NCBI RefSeq assembly: GCF_014947265.1
Contig: NZ_JADCNK010000027.1
Coordinates: forward strand, 1-64,000
Length of the DNA stretch: 64,000 nucleotides
Reading direction: 5' to 3'
Source of the DNA: Pedobacter sp014947265
GTDB taxonomy: Bacteria > Bacteroidota > Bacteroidia > Sphingobacteriales > Sphingobacteriaceae
Shown here: in pieces, positions 16,749-26,351 of the stretch
Numbering within the stretch: position 1 is the stretch's first letter
How the letters are laid out: every line of letters starts with the position of its first letter
The notes under the pieces: generated by a model
Told to the model about the DNA's origin: nothing
The model's database searches: none
What the model saw: only the letters and a program-made list of their open reading frames with translations
Program-made: the position numbers and the translations under genes

Positions 16749-17594
16749 CTAATTTTTGGCCTCTTGTGCTTCTCTGATTTTACAATAAATTTCATTGAAA
16801 TAGGCCATTTTTAGCATCGCAAATGATAACCCTCTTTTTCCATCTAAAAAGCCTCCCATCAGGATAAAGCTACCTAAAAAATAAACCGGGCCAATAAATA
16901 CACTACGCATAAGCCTGTATTTCAGTTTTTGTTTAAATGTCCAGCTCTTTCTTAAATCCTGCTGATCTGCAGATTTTAGATATCGCGAAGCCTCCCAATT
17001 TGCATATTCGTTATGCTTTTTTAAATAATGACTTATGCCTCTAAAATCCTGATGATCAATTTTAGCCTTAATCTCACCAACTCGCCCGGATAATATTGGA
17101 TGCTCATGAATTTCCATATCCAGTTGGCTCCAGCGCTCTTCATCAATTCTTTCATATAAGCCTGCACCAACTTTAAATAAGGCGAGCTTTTTTAGTGGAT
17201 ATCCTCCCTTTAGGTTTTTACCCATAAAAAAAACGGTATAATTTAACCAATAGCCAGCCATATTACTTTGCGAAGTTAAAACCCGGCTCAATTCCTCTTT
17301 AAATGATGGAGTGATATATTCATCTGCATCTAAAAAGAGAACCCATTTTGTTGCCGGGGTATAATTCATCAAATACCAGTTGCGTTTTTTAGGATATTTC
17401 CCATCCCATTTGAAGTCGATTACTTCTATATTGTTGGCTTTAGCTATAGATAACGTTTCATCAGTACTGCCCGAATCAATAATTACGATTTTTTGCACCA
17501 GCTCTTTACCAATTGCCTGTAAGCATCCAGATAAATTCCTTTCTTCGTTTTTAACCGGAATAACAATAGTAAGATCTAGCTTAGGTGACAACAT
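16749..17594 (-). CDS. Family 2 glycosyltransferase (WaaE-like)
   Basis: A 281-residue GT-A enzyme with the family 2 opening (LTIVIPVKNEERNLSGCL), the nucleotide-binding DSGSTDET and the metal-binding LFLDADEYI. The following KRNW and the later HEHPILSG resemble the WaaE/KdtX group of inverting transferases. A weakly hydrophobic helix near residues 230-250 may touch the membrane. The gene abuts the WcaF-like acetyltransferase gene (1 base apart), so the two are probably translated together. The sugar transferred cannot be told from sequence. Confidence 0.85.
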   Translation of the reverse strand: MLSPKLDLTIVIPVKNEERNLSGCLQAIGKELVQKIVIIDSGSTDETLSIAKANNIEVIDFKWDGKYPKKRNWYLMNYTPATKWVLFLDADEYITPSFKEELSRVLTSQSNMAGYWLNYTVFFMGKNLKGGYPLKKLALFKVGAGLYERIDEERWSQLDMEIHEHPILSGRVGEIKAKIDHQDFRGISHYLKKHNEYANWEASRYLKSADQQDLRKSWTFKQKLKYRLMRSVFIGPVYFLGSFILMGGFLDGKRGLSFAMLKMAYFNEIYCKIREAQEAKN

Positions 17595-17595
17595 T

Positions 17596-18153
17596 TTAAG
17601 ATTTAATTGAGGACTGAAATACTCTTTCTTTAATTGGTTTACAAGGATGACCGGAACAAACAGTCCAGGCAGGCATATTTTTAGTTACCACCGATCTGGC
17701 ACCAATTACTGCTCCTTCTGATATAGTGATGCCGGGATGTACAAAAGCTTCCGCAGCCACCCATACCTGATCGCCAATCACAATGGGCATGGTAATAAGT
17801 GGAAATCCTGGTAAGGTATAGTCGTGTGTGCCTGCACAAAGATGTGCACCTTGAGAAATAACCGCTCTTTTACCAATCGTAATTTTACCCTGACTATACA
17901 AATTTACACCACTGGCAATGCCACATTCATCACCTAATTCAATATTCCAGGGCGCCCAAATGATTACTCCAGGATATACGTGTACACCCTTTCCTATTTT
18001 GGCACCAAAACATTTCAACAGAAAAACACGCCATTGGTGAAATGGCTTTGGACTTAATTTAAACAAAAATAAAGCTACAATTCCCCATACCAACCTCGCT
18101 AACCTGTTTTTCATGGAAAAAGATGGGCCAGTTACTGTATCCGTATTATGCAT
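17596..18153 (-). CDS. WcaF-like O-acetyltransferase
   Basis: The 185-residue protein is a left-handed beta-helix (hexapeptide-repeat) acetyltransferase. It resembles colanic acid WcaF through LVWGIVALFLFKLSPKPFHQWR, then the hexapeptide coils, the catalytic His in CAGTHDYTLPGFPL and the end VCSGHPCKPIKER. It would transfer acetyl from acetyl-CoA to a sugar of the repeat unit in the cytoplasm. The next upstream gene lies 150-165 bases away, one of the larger gaps inside system A, so an internal promoter is possible. Confidence 0.87.
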   Translation of the reverse strand: MHNTDTVTGPSFSMKNRLARLVWGIVALFLFKLSPKPFHQWRVFLLKCFGAKIGKGVHVYPGVIIWAPWNIELGDECGIASGVNLYSQGKITIGKRAVISQGAHLCAGTHDYTLPGFPLITMPIVIGDQVWVAAEAFVHPGITISEGAVIGARSVVTKNMPAWTVCSGHPCKPIKERVFQSSIKS

Positions 18154-18302
18154 AATTTAAATTTAGCGCTTTCTCCAGGTTTATTGTGGCAATAAAGCAG
18201 AAAAATAATCCTGAAATGATTTATTGCACAAAGAAACCATTTTTTCTTTATCATTCGAAGGCAAAGTCAAGCAAGTGTATAAAATATGCAGGATTTTCAT
18301 AC

Positions 18303-19319
18303 TCATCGTTTCGAACTCAAAACCTCCTGGTAAAGCTGGAAATATTGGTTAGCTATAAGATCAGGGTTGAAACGCAATTTATTTACTCTTCCTTTTTCTA
18401 TTAATGTTTCACGATAATTATCATCATTAATAACCTTCAAAATTCCATTTCGTATGTCTTCAATACTAAACGGATCAACCAAACAAGCTGCTTCATTTGC
18501 AACCTCGGGCATCGATGATAAATTACTGGTAACCACAACTCTTTCAACAGCATTGGCTTCAACTATTGGCATTCCAAATCCTTCAAAAGTAGAAACAAAA
18601 GTTAAAATATCGCATTCGTGATACTTTTCTAAAAGCCTTTCGTTTGAGACATTATATTCATTACTGTAATCAACATTAAATTTGCTTAAAGCCTCCAGGT
18701 ATTCGGGGTTAAGCTTACCAACAATTGTTAAATGACATTCGATATTATTTAACGATTCTATTAACCTAAGTAAATTCTTATTGTGACCTGTACCGATGTG
18801 TAAAATTACTGGCTTAGTTTTATTGAATTGTTTATGGACTGGCTGAAAAACAGGGGCGATTGCAACCGGTATAACTCTTATTTTATCAGGATTGCAACCA
18901 GTATAGCCAACAATTTCAGCTTTTGTAGCCTCAGAAATAGAAGTTACGACTTTAGCCCTTTTTACCGGGCCTGTAAGATAAAGCCATTTTACAATTATTT
19001 TGGCTAATCCTGTTTTTCTCGGCATCATGCCACAGTCTAAAACGGTTAGTACCACGCGCTTTTTACGCATCAATAAATTAAGAAAATGAATTTCGCCGGT
19101 AACATGGTTAATATCATTCCCCTGTCTAAACGCTGCTTCTATTATATTAATAAACTTAGAGTAATATCCATCATTATAACATTTTGAGATAAATACCCTG
19201 GCATCAATCTTATCTGTCAGCCTTTTTCTTATATCTTCAAAGATATATTCCAGGCTAAAACTAAATCCATTTCTTGGTTTTCTTTGGAAAAAGTTAATTT
19301 TTATTTTTTTATTTACCAT
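18303..19319 (-). CDS. Family 4 glycosyltransferase
   Basis: A GT-B enzyme of about 338 residues with the C-terminal family 4 domain: ILHIGTGHNKNLLRLIES, then a late E-x7-E motif in STFEGFGMPIVEANAVER. This is a retaining transferase with a nucleotide-diphosphate donor. The start at 19319 is used; an ATG five codons earlier is equally possible. Both overlap the end of the upstream GMD-like gene, which implies translational coupling. That gene may make this enzyme's GDP-sugar donor (inference from context). Confidence 0.83.
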   Translation of the reverse strand: MVNKKIKINFFQRKPRNGFSFSLEYIFEDIRKRLTDKIDARVFISKCYNDGYYSKFINIIEAAFRQGNDINHVTGEIHFLNLLMRKKRVVLTVLDCGMMPRKTGLAKIIVKWLYLTGPVKRAKVVTSISEATKAEIVGYTGCNPDKIRVIPVAIAPVFQPVHKQFNKTKPVILHIGTGHNKNLLRLIESLNNIECHLTIVGKLNPEYLEALSKFNVDYSNEYNVSNERLLEKYHECDILTFVSTFEGFGMPIVEANAVERVVVTSNLSSMPEVANEAACLVDPFSIEDIRNGILKVINDDNYRETLIEKGRVNKLRFNPDLIANQYFQLYQEVLSSKR

Positions 19320-20268
19320 TTTCGATTTCTTCATTAATTAAAATCGTTAATACATCATAAAAAGACATCTCGTATTCCCAACCCAATTTTGCTTTAGCTT
19401 TTGTATTATCACCATAAATATCAATTATTTCTGTTGGGCGGAAATACTTTTCATTAATCACCAAACAATCAAGCGATATATTTAAATAGTTAAATACATA
19501 TTCAATAATTGACCTCAGGGAAACAGAGTGGTTTGAGCAGATCAAATAATCGTCGGCATGAGGTTGTTGTAACATCAGGTACATGGCCTCTACATATTTA
19601 GGTGCCCATCCAAAGTCTCTTTTAATATCAATGTTACCTACCTCTAAAGTTTCTGCTTCACCATTTTTGATTTTAATCGCTTGTAAAATTACTTTCTTAA
19701 TAAAAAAATTATCACTTCTTAAATAAGATTCGTGGTTAAATAAGAAGCCACTGCAGCTAAAAAGTCCGTAAGAATCCCGGTAATTTTTGGTTATCCAATG
19801 CGCAGAAGCCTTTGATATGCTATAAGGGCTAATTGGATTTATACCAGAAGTTTCTTTTATTGGCAGTTTTGCTTCACCGAAAACTTCGCTACTGGAGGCC
19901 TGGTAAAACCTGCATTCGGGATTAAGCATTCTAATGGCTTCAAGTAGATTTAAAACAGATAAGATATTAAATTGGATCGTACCAATAGGCTGCCTAAATG
20001 ACAAAGAAACAGAGCTTTGTGCCGCCAAATTATAAATTTCATTGGGGTTATATTCTTTAATTATAGACATAACCTGTGATAGATCTGCAAGGTCGCATTC
20101 TAGCAGCTCCACTTTATCTTTTAATTTTAAATATTCAAGCCCCTTAAAATTAATGTGAGAGTAGCTCCTTATCAAACCAATTACCCTATAACCTTTACTG
20201 TGAAGTAGTTGGGCTAAATAGGCGCCATCCTGACCCGTTATTCCTGTAATAATTGCGACTTTAATCAT
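19309..20268 (-). CDS. GDP-mannose 4,6-dehydratase-like enzyme, divergent
   Basis: A 319-residue SDR protein. It has the GMD N-terminal GITGQDGAYLAQLL, the catalytic SSSEVFGEA region with a YSISK (YxxxK) motif, FNHES, and the closing FRPTEIIDIYGDNTKAKAKLGW. It is about 50 residues shorter than the two true GMDs at 34078 and 47591 and lacks their RRSSLFNTDRI segment. It could be a GMD variant or another GDP-hexose dehydratase or reductase. The ATG at 20268 is preferred to a GTG two codons earlier. It overlaps the downstream glycosyltransferase gene. Confidence 0.7.
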   Translation of the reverse strand: MIKVAIITGITGQDGAYLAQLLHSKGYRVIGLIRSYSHINFKGLEYLKLKDKVELLECDLADLSQVMSIIKEYNPNEIYNLAAQSSVSLSFRQPIGTIQFNILSVLNLLEAIRMLNPECRFYQASSSEVFGEAKLPIKETSGINPISPYSISKASAHWITKNYRDSYGLFSCSGFLFNHESYLRSDNFFIKKVILQAIKIKNGEAETLEVGNIDIKRDFGWAPKYVEAMYLMLQQPHADDYLICSNHSVSLRSIIEYVFNYLNISLDCLVINEKYFRPTEIIDIYGDNTKAKAKLGWEYEMSFYDVLTILINEEIENGK

Positions 20269-20350
20269 ATACACATTCAGAAAAAAACTTTTTTATACTC
20301 ATTAGACAGATTTCAGGCGATATAAATAATAAATCAACAAGCTATTACGC

Positions 20351-21514
20351 TTATGTTAGTTTTTTTAATTGCTCCAGTATGCGCGCATAGCTGTAATTTT
20401 CAACAATATTCAAAGAATCGCATTTAATCCCGGCTTTTACCTCCGCAATTACCAGTTTTAATTTCTCTGCAAGATCGCTTATATTTCCGGTTTCAAAGGT
20501 ATAGCCATTTTTGCCATTAACAACTAAATCTTCTGAACAGCCTGTTAAATCTGATATAATTAAAGGCATATTAAAATTCATAGCCTCATTGACCGATAGA
20601 CCCCAGTTTTCTCCTAAAGCTGAACACATTACAAATACATCACCAATAGAATAATAATCTACAATTTCAGATTGATTTATAAATCCAGTTAAAACAACGT
20701 TCTTCAGTTCCAGCTCTGCTATCCTTTTTTCCATAGCAGGCCTTAACGCTCCCTCACCTATCATAACCAACCATGTGTGCGCATCGTTTAAAAGGGAAAA
20801 CGAATTAATAAGGTCCAGTGGCAGTTTCTTATCAATATATTTGCCCGAAAACAAAATTACCCTATCGTTTTCGGGAATCTGCAACTTCTGTTTAAAAGAT
20901 TTCCCACTTTTTTCGATTTGTAATTTAGATTGAACAAACCGATCATTATCAACAGCATACGGGCAAAACAAGAGTTTATGATCCTTAATCCCATAACTTT
21001 TATAAAAAAGCCTGTTCTGTTCCCCGATATATAAAAACCAATTAATACGAGGGAACAGGAAATACTTATAGAAAAAAAATTTAATCTTTTGTTTTACACC
21101 CTTTTTTAATTTTTCCTGTTTCAAAGGAACATCACATCTGATACAGATTTCGTGTCCTTTCAGCCCGCCAATCAGTAACACCAGAAAATGAGTAAAATAA
21201 TGCCACCCATGAACAACGATAATTGATTTAGGAATTTGAAATAATTCTTTAATCAGCCCTAAGTTAATTAAACCAAAAAATCCTTTTTTATGAGAAGGTT
21301 TCCATGAATGATTTTTAAAAAATTTATGCTCGTAACCCTCTAATAATGGTATATCCCATTTAATCCTGGTACCAAATTCAATGTCCAGACCGCCTTTAAT
21401 CGATTCATCAGATTCATACCAGGCTTTTGTTTTTACCCCATGATCATTCATATACTTGTACATAGGCGCAAAGTATTGTATGGGATGGGAGTTTATGAAA
21501 ATAATATCTTTCAA
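20351..21514 (-). CDS. Family 4 glycosyltransferase with a TTG start
   Basis: The 387-residue GT-B protein begins KDIIFINSHPIQYFAPMYK, a conserved opening in its family. The only codon that keeps this motif is a TTG at 21514, which overlaps the TGA of the upstream polymerase gene as TTGA. The C-terminal domain shows ILFSGKYIDKKLPLDLI, a hydrophobic LVMIGEG strand and EAMNFNMPLIISD with the retaining-type glutamate. It probably extends the system A repeat unit. Donor and acceptor are unknown. Confidence 0.85.
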   Translation of the reverse strand: MKDIIFINSHPIQYFAPMYKYMNDHGVKTKAWYESDESIKGGLDIEFGTRIKWDIPLLEGYEHKFFKNHSWKPSHKKGFFGLINLGLIKELFQIPKSIIVVHGWHYFTHFLVLLIGGLKGHEICIRCDVPLKQEKLKKGVKQKIKFFFYKYFLFPRINWFLYIGEQNRLFYKSYGIKDHKLLFCPYAVDNDRFVQSKLQIEKSGKSFKQKLQIPENDRVILFSGKYIDKKLPLDLINSFSLLNDAHTWLVMIGEGALRPAMEKRIAELELKNVVLTGFINQSEIVDYYSIGDVFVMCSALGENWGLSVNEAMNFNMPLIISDLTGCSEDLVVNGKNGYTFETGNISDLAEKLKLVIAEVKAGIKCDSLNIVENYSYARILEQLKKLT

Positions 21515-22893
21515 ACTGTTTGTGATTTATTTTTTAAATATAGCTGCCTATCTAAGCTTTTGATTGTTATCATAGCGCCAACTGCCATCCACCACCAGAT
21601 AGATAAGGGAGGCTGCAAAGCTAAGGTACCTGTTATCCCATTAATGATAATGTATGCCAACAAAAAGGATGCAGCAGAAAAGTAATTTACGATATGCATT
21701 CTTTTCCATATTTTATATGCCATGTAAATAATATAAAGCCTAAAGCTATACCAGATTAAGGCCAGATATAACCCTCCTTCCCAGAATGTGGTAGATAAAT
21801 CTGTTTCAGTCCACATTTTTAAGCGGACCTGGTAAGCATATTCACTTATTTTCTCAGCGCCATTACTCATTACACCAAGACCATTACCAAGAATAACACT
21901 CCCAAGATCTTGTTCCCAGAACCAGGTCGTCCAATTGGTAAAAGTTGATAAAACCCTCCCCTCAATTTCTTCAGAATGGCTTTGATTTTCTGATCCGGCG
22001 GAACGTTGCTCGTACGCGGCAAAATATTCAGGTTTAACAATCCGCAAGGCTGCAATGCCTATTATTAAACAAGATGCAAAAACAATTCCTTTACTCAACA
22101 TCCATTTCTGGCGTTTAAAGCCTAATAAAACAAAGCCCAGAACAAGACAACTGGCTACTCCTAAAACAGCAGTTCTACCGCCCGTAATAAATGCCCCCAC
22201 AATTAAACATAATGTTAACAACACATTAATTGGAATTTTTAACCGATTAAACAAAGAGGGATTATTTTTTTCTTTGGGGGAAATAAAAAAATGAATCATC
22301 AGAAAAGCAGCTTCAACATTTAGAAAATAAGAATACTGCCCGGTAAAAGAGAATGTGGAACCAACTCTTAAATAACCCGCAGCAGAAAAGGCTTCGAGTG
22401 ATGTTCCTGCTACGGATAAATTTAACCAATGAGTGGCAGGCAGAGAGTTTTGCAAAACCGCTATAAAAGTTGTTGGAATTAATAATAAAACGAAAAAATT
22501 AACAAATTTCTTAAATTCAAATCCGTTATCTTTTGTAAAGCCTGTCACGGTTAGCAGTGCAACTATAACATATAATAAGTATTGCTTTGCACCAAAACAG
22601 GTTATTAAAAGTCCGTGAAAGGATGTAATAATAAATAACGGAACAAATAGAAAAAAAACAAACGACCAAACATTTTTTAAATTTTTACCTGCTTTGTCAA
22701 ACTTTCTACTCAGAAAAACGTATAGGCCAATTAAGCAAATAACATCTTTAATAAAAAACACAGGTGTACCTAGAAAAGGAGGTAAAACCTTTCTTAGTAA
22801 ACCTTCAAACACAAGCATTATCACTAAGGCATAAATTAAATACCTAAAGGCTATACCTAACTTCAGAAATCTATCTTGAGTTCTTTTTTTCAT
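21511..22893 (-). CDS. O-antigen polymerase-like membrane protein (candidate Wzy, system A)
   Basis: A 460-residue integral membrane protein with around eleven to twelve hydrophobic segments and a larger soluble loop at about residues 290-350. This is the architecture of Wzy polymerases and WaaL/O-antigen-ligase-like proteins, which share little sequence. TGGRTAVLGVASCLVLGF resembles the conserved Arg-containing segment of that superfamily. Surrounded by glycosyltransferases, with a flippase elsewhere in the operon, it is the best candidate to polymerise system A units in the periplasm. It overlaps both neighbouring genes by a few bases. Confidence 0.75.
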   Translation of the reverse strand: MKKRTQDRFLKLGIAFRYLIYALVIMLVFEGLLRKVLPPFLGTPVFFIKDVICLIGLYVFLSRKFDKAGKNLKNVWSFVFFLFVPLFIITSFHGLLITCFGAKQYLLYVIVALLTVTGFTKDNGFEFKKFVNFFVLLLIPTTFIAVLQNSLPATHWLNLSVAGTSLEAFSAAGYLRVGSTFSFTGQYSYFLNVEAAFLMIHFFISPKEKNNPSLFNRLKIPINVLLTLCLIVGAFITGGRTAVLGVASCLVLGFVLLGFKRQKWMLSKGIVFASCLIIGIAALRIVKPEYFAAYEQRSAGSENQSHSEEIEGRVLSTFTNWTTWFWEQDLGSVILGNGLGVMSNGAEKISEYAYQVRLKMWTETDLSTTFWEGGLYLALIWYSFRLYIIYMAYKIWKRMHIVNYFSAASFLLAYIIINGITGTLALQPPLSIWWWMAVGAMITIKSLDRQLYLKNKSQTV

Positions 22894-24040
22894 TAAATAT
22901 AGTGGTTAATGTATTTACCAAATTGCTAGTGGTTACATCCCATCCGGGTAAATCCTTAGATTTAAATTTAGCCGCCTGTTTCATTGATGTTAAAAGCGCT
23001 TCATTATCTGCAAGGAGTTGCATCTTGGAAAGAATAGCTTTATCGTCGCAAATTGGCACAATAAAACCTTCGTATCCATCACTAATAATATCACTGGCTC
23101 CGGTATTAGTGGTAGCAATAATAGGAAGACCGGATGCAATTGCTTCGCCAAGTACCAATGCCAAACCTTCTTCTATTGAGGGTAAGCAAAATACATCAGC
23201 ATTATGGTATGCATCTTCAAGGTCATTTCCTTTTAAAACGCCACGAAAAACAATGTCTGAGGATAAAGAAAGATCAGCAATTCCTGTATCATGATTAGTT
23301 GGGCCAACAATAACCAATTGTTTATTTGGATGTTTAAGCTCATTAAAAGCACTTATCAAATATCTTAATCCTTTCCTCACCGATATACTTCCAACAAATA
23401 AAACGGTGAATTTGGTATTATCTTTAGCAACCTGATGATTACTGGCCTGAAATTTATTGAAGCCGTAAGGTATTTTAAGTAGTTTCTCTTTAGCAAACCC
23501 CATCTGAATAAAGCTGCTTCTTACGAATTCTGATGGCATTAAAATAAAGTCAGCTTCCTGATACTCCTTAATTCTTCTTTCTTTTTCTTTTTGGTATGAT
23601 GGTTTCCATACCAGGCCAAGCTTCTCATATTCTTTTTTAAGTATATCCTCCTGAAAGGAAATATGAGAATTTACAGCTTCTACTATCGTAATTACTCCAT
23701 TTTTTTTTGCGTATGCACAACTCGAAAGTCCGCTTCCGTTATAAAATAAAAAAATGTCGCAGTCTTTTACATATTTTTTGCAGGCAAGGTCTTGTTCAAT
23801 TTTGGCCAGGTATGCAATTTTCCGACATAAAAAATCAGGTAATTTAAATTTTAAGCATGCTATATATATGGTTTGTAAAATATCTGCTCTTCGTATTTTC
23901 GGAGCCAATTCTGCTTGTTTTGCCCTTGGGCTAAACCTCGAAAACCCACTAACGAAACGATAAAGAATATTTGCCTTTAATAATCCTAGTGCGTATATAT
24001 AATGGTGGCTCTTATTGGGAGCAGTGTATACAACTTTCAT
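22871..24040 (-). CDS. Family 4 glycosyltransferase
   Basis: A 389-residue GT-B enzyme. The C-terminal domain contains TVLFVGSISVRKGLRYLISA, VIVGP-like and FCLPSIEEGLALVLGEAIASG, the family 4 donor-binding glutamate pair, followed by NTGASDII. The N-terminal part has no recognised specificity. Its 3' end overlaps the polymerase gene start by 23 bases, and the acetyltransferase gene upstream ends 8 bases before its ATG. It would add one residue of the system A unit. Confidence 0.86.
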   Translation of the reverse strand: MKVVYTAPNKSHHYIYALGLLKANILYRFVSGFSRFSPRAKQAELAPKIRRADILQTIYIACLKFKLPDFLCRKIAYLAKIEQDLACKKYVKDCDIFLFYNGSGLSSCAYAKKNGVITIVEAVNSHISFQEDILKKEYEKLGLVWKPSYQKEKERRIKEYQEADFILMPSEFVRSSFIQMGFAKEKLLKIPYGFNKFQASNHQVAKDNTKFTVLFVGSISVRKGLRYLISAFNELKHPNKQLVIVGPTNHDTGIADLSLSSDIVFRGVLKGNDLEDAYHNADVFCLPSIEEGLALVLGEAIASGLPIIATTNTGASDIISDGYEGFIVPICDDKAILSKMQLLADNEALLTSMKQAAKFKSKDLPGWDVTTSNLVNTLTTIFNEKKNSR

Positions 24041-24048
24041 AATTTTAT

Positions 24049-24642
24049 TTATCCAATTAACCAGGCCCTGTTTGCGGCCAAAAAACTACATGGATTATAT
24101 TCTAATTTTTCGGTTCTCTTTTTTGTCAGTACCTGAGCCGGATTCCCGGCTACAATCTCGTAATCGCCAACATTTTTACTTACAACTGCACCTGCTCCAA
24201 CAACAGCGCCTCTGCCGATATGAACTCCCGGTAAAATGATAGAATTGGTACAAATCCATGCGTAATCCTCAATAATAATTGGTGATTTTACATGTTTCCA
24301 TTCAGGATCTTTTAAATCATGAGATGCCGTTAAAAATAATACGCCATCATTTACACAAACGTTTTCGCCAATTACAATTTGATCGTGAAGTGAAAATTCT
24401 ACCTGACCGATAAAGGTGTATGCACCAATTTTAAGATTTTTTTTGTTTCCACCCGCCTTTACCTGCCCAATTTCAGCTCTTTCATCAATACAGGCCCCTT
24501 TTTTTACCAGGCGGGATCTCCTCCTATTTCTTCTTATTAATTCAGGCAACGTTTGAAAACGCTTAGCCCATGCCTTAATATGTGCATAGGATGCGAATGG
24601 AAATACCGCTCTATTTTTAAACAAATAACTAAAACCTGCCAT
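24049..24642 (-). CDS. Hexapeptide-repeat acyltransferase
   Basis: A 197-residue left-handed beta-helix protein. Coils such as IGAYTFIGQVEFSLHDQIVIGENVCV are followed by the catalytic histidine loop TASHDLKDPEWK and the C-terminal coil GRGAVVGAGAVVSKNVGDYE, with VAGNPAQVL at the end. The fold transfers acetyl, or other acyl, groups from CoA to a sugar hydroxyl or amine. It lies between two glycosyltransferase genes (1 base and 8 bases away). Its acceptor is unknown. Confidence 0.83.
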   Translation of the reverse strand: MAGFSYLFKNRAVFPFASYAHIKAWAKRFQTLPELIRRNRRRSRLVKKGACIDERAEIGQVKAGGNKKNLKIGAYTFIGQVEFSLHDQIVIGENVCVNDGVLFLTASHDLKDPEWKHVKSPIIIEDYAWICTNSIILPGVHIGRGAVVGAGAVVSKNVGDYEIVAGNPAQVLTKKRTEKLEYNPCSFLAANRAWLIG

Positions 24643-24643
24643 A

Positions 24644-25750
24644 TTAGATTATATTAATGCCTCGCAAATCATTTAAGTACATTTGAGTAACAGCTGCTAT
24701 TCCGAAGGGATGTGTTCGGTTCCTATCTTCCGTATGAGCGAAGTTATCAAAATAATCATTACAAGAGATCATTTCGCTGGGAATCGGGACATTATCAGTG
24801 CCTCTTACTTCCCACTTTCTTGAGATATCCAGAATGATTAACCCGTGCTCGCGCATGGCTGCAACAGAACCACTTTTCTCTGCCAATAATAGTGGAGTAG
24901 TAGAAATACCTACAACCGACTGGCTTAATATTTCCGAAATGGTACCTAAAGACTGTTCTCCAAGTACAACAACTTCGATTCCTGAATTACGAACCAAGGG
25001 CAACCACTGATCTAACTCACCACCATTTCTACCAACAAATACAAGTTTCAAATCATATTTAAATTTTTCCTTTATCCGGGCATTCAAATTAATTAAATCT
25101 CCAATACCGGCTCCCGGGTGTATCCCCCCAAAAACAACGAATTGACGTTGATTACGGTGAGGAGTAACGGCAGTTACCGGTATATTGCCAAAAAGAGGCA
25201 GATAGTTAGATTTTACACCAATATTGGCTAATTTTAACTGATATAGCCTGGTATGCGTATGAGTAATTACAGGATTAAGTATTGCTACCATCCTTTTGAT
25301 AATGAATTTCTGGATTTTACCCCAAATGTTCATTTTAAAAGTAGCGCCCTTATCCATCCCCACCCATAACTCATGAAACATGATGTGCCAGGGAATATTA
25401 TTGCTTATTTTCTTTAAACTTTTTGCTAAAGAAAAAGGTAAACCTTTATGATTAAATGAAAACACAACATATTGAAGGCTTATCAGATCTGGTTTTTCCT
25501 CCCTGATAAATTGAGCTGCCAAATCTAATTTCAAGTTCATTTCTTCACTTTTCGCTAATCTTAATGCAGGTATAGCTTTCCCTTCACTATTTAATACAGT
25601 TTTAAAATTGGTATCCACATAAGGATCATTTAACGAAATAATACTTACATCATAACCTAAAGTTGATAATGAAGCACATAATCTGGCTGTATAATCTCCT
25701 ACACCGTCCTTTCCCTTTTCAATTGAACCACAAATAAATAATATTTTCAT
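24644..25750 (-). CDS. Family 4-like glycosyltransferase
   Basis: With the ATG at 25750 the protein has 368 residues and starts MKILFICGSIEKGKDGVGDY, a normal GT-B opening with the Gly-rich loop. The longer frame from 25816 only adds sequence overlapping the upstream gene. The start codon shares one base with the upstream stop (TAATG), a coupled arrangement. The C-terminal half has VVFGGIHPGAGIGDLI and KLVFVGRNGGELDQW. The late donor-binding E-x7-E motif is poorly preserved (LLLAEKSGSVAAMREHG), so specificity and even activity are less certain. Confidence 0.75.
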   Translation of the reverse strand: MKILFICGSIEKGKDGVGDYTARLCASLSTLGYDVSIISLNDPYVDTNFKTVLNSEGKAIPALRLAKSEEMNLKLDLAAQFIREEKPDLISLQYVVFSFNHKGLPFSLAKSLKKISNNIPWHIMFHELWVGMDKGATFKMNIWGKIQKFIIKRMVAILNPVITHTHTRLYQLKLANIGVKSNYLPLFGNIPVTAVTPHRNQRQFVVFGGIHPGAGIGDLINLNARIKEKFKYDLKLVFVGRNGGELDQWLPLVRNSGIEVVVLGEQSLGTISEILSQSVVGISTTPLLLAEKSGSVAAMREHGLIILDISRKWEVRGTDNVPIPSEMISCNDYFDNFAHTEDRNRTHPFGIAAVTQMYLNDLRGINII

Positions 25751-26346
25751 TATCTTGATTGAGTGGTTAAATGATTTTCTCTTTGCCCAATTTTTTTTGC
25801 GGGTACACCTCCCCAAATTTCGTATGCTCCTATCGGTTTATTTACAACTGCACCTGCTGCAACAATAGCACCATCACCAATTTCAACACCTTTTAGTATA
25901 ACTACATTTGCGCCTATCCAAACATCATTTCCGATTATAATTGGCTTTTCTACACTAGGCTGTAACCGCATTAAAGTATCAGTCTTCATTCCGTGGTCAT
26001 GATCTATAAATCTGGAACCGGAGGCAATCAGGCAATTATCTCCAATTACAATTTTTTTACTGATATTAAATTCACAATTGGTTCCAACAAAAACATTATT
26101 ACCTAATATTATCGACTTACCCGTTCTCCATATCCCATCAAACTTAAAATAAATGCTTTTTTCGAGTATACATGAGTTGCCGATAGAAATTTGGTTAGGC
26201 CAGGTAAACAAGATTTTTGAAATACGGCAAGCCGTTCCAATTTCCATACCATATAACCGAAACAGTTTAATGCGGAAGAAATTGAGGAAAGCATCAAAAA
26301 TCCTGAACCTTAAAAAGAAAATCCCTTTATCATAAATACCTTTCAT
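25750..26346 (-). CDS. Hexapeptide-repeat O-acetyltransferase (CysE/LacA type)
   Basis: A 198-residue beta-helix acyltransferase. Hexapeptide coils run from about residue 35, with an IDHDHGMK loop holding the catalytic His, then GNDVWIGANVVILKGVEIGDGA and VAAGAVVNKPIGAYEIWGGVPAKKIG. This end pattern is typical of maltose, galactoside and capsule O-acetyltransferases. The stop overlaps the next gene's ATG by one base, and an acyltransferase-3 gene lies 5 bases upstream. Two unrelated acylation folds are therefore encoded side by side. Confidence 0.87.
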   Translation of the reverse strand: MKGIYDKGIFFLRFRIFDAFLNFFRIKLFRLYGMEIGTACRISKILFTWPNQISIGNSCILEKSIYFKFDGIWRTGKSIILGNNVFVGTNCEFNISKKIVIGDNCLIASGSRFIDHDHGMKTDTLMRLQPSVEKPIIIGNDVWIGANVVILKGVEIGDGAIVAAGAVVNKPIGAYEIWGGVPAKKIGQRENHLTTQSR

Positions 26347-26351
26347 AAATT

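Noticed and set aside
22902..23294. 130-codon plus-strand frame opposite a GT4 gene
   Set aside because: Shadow of the glycosyltransferase reading frame; the protein has no recognisable features.
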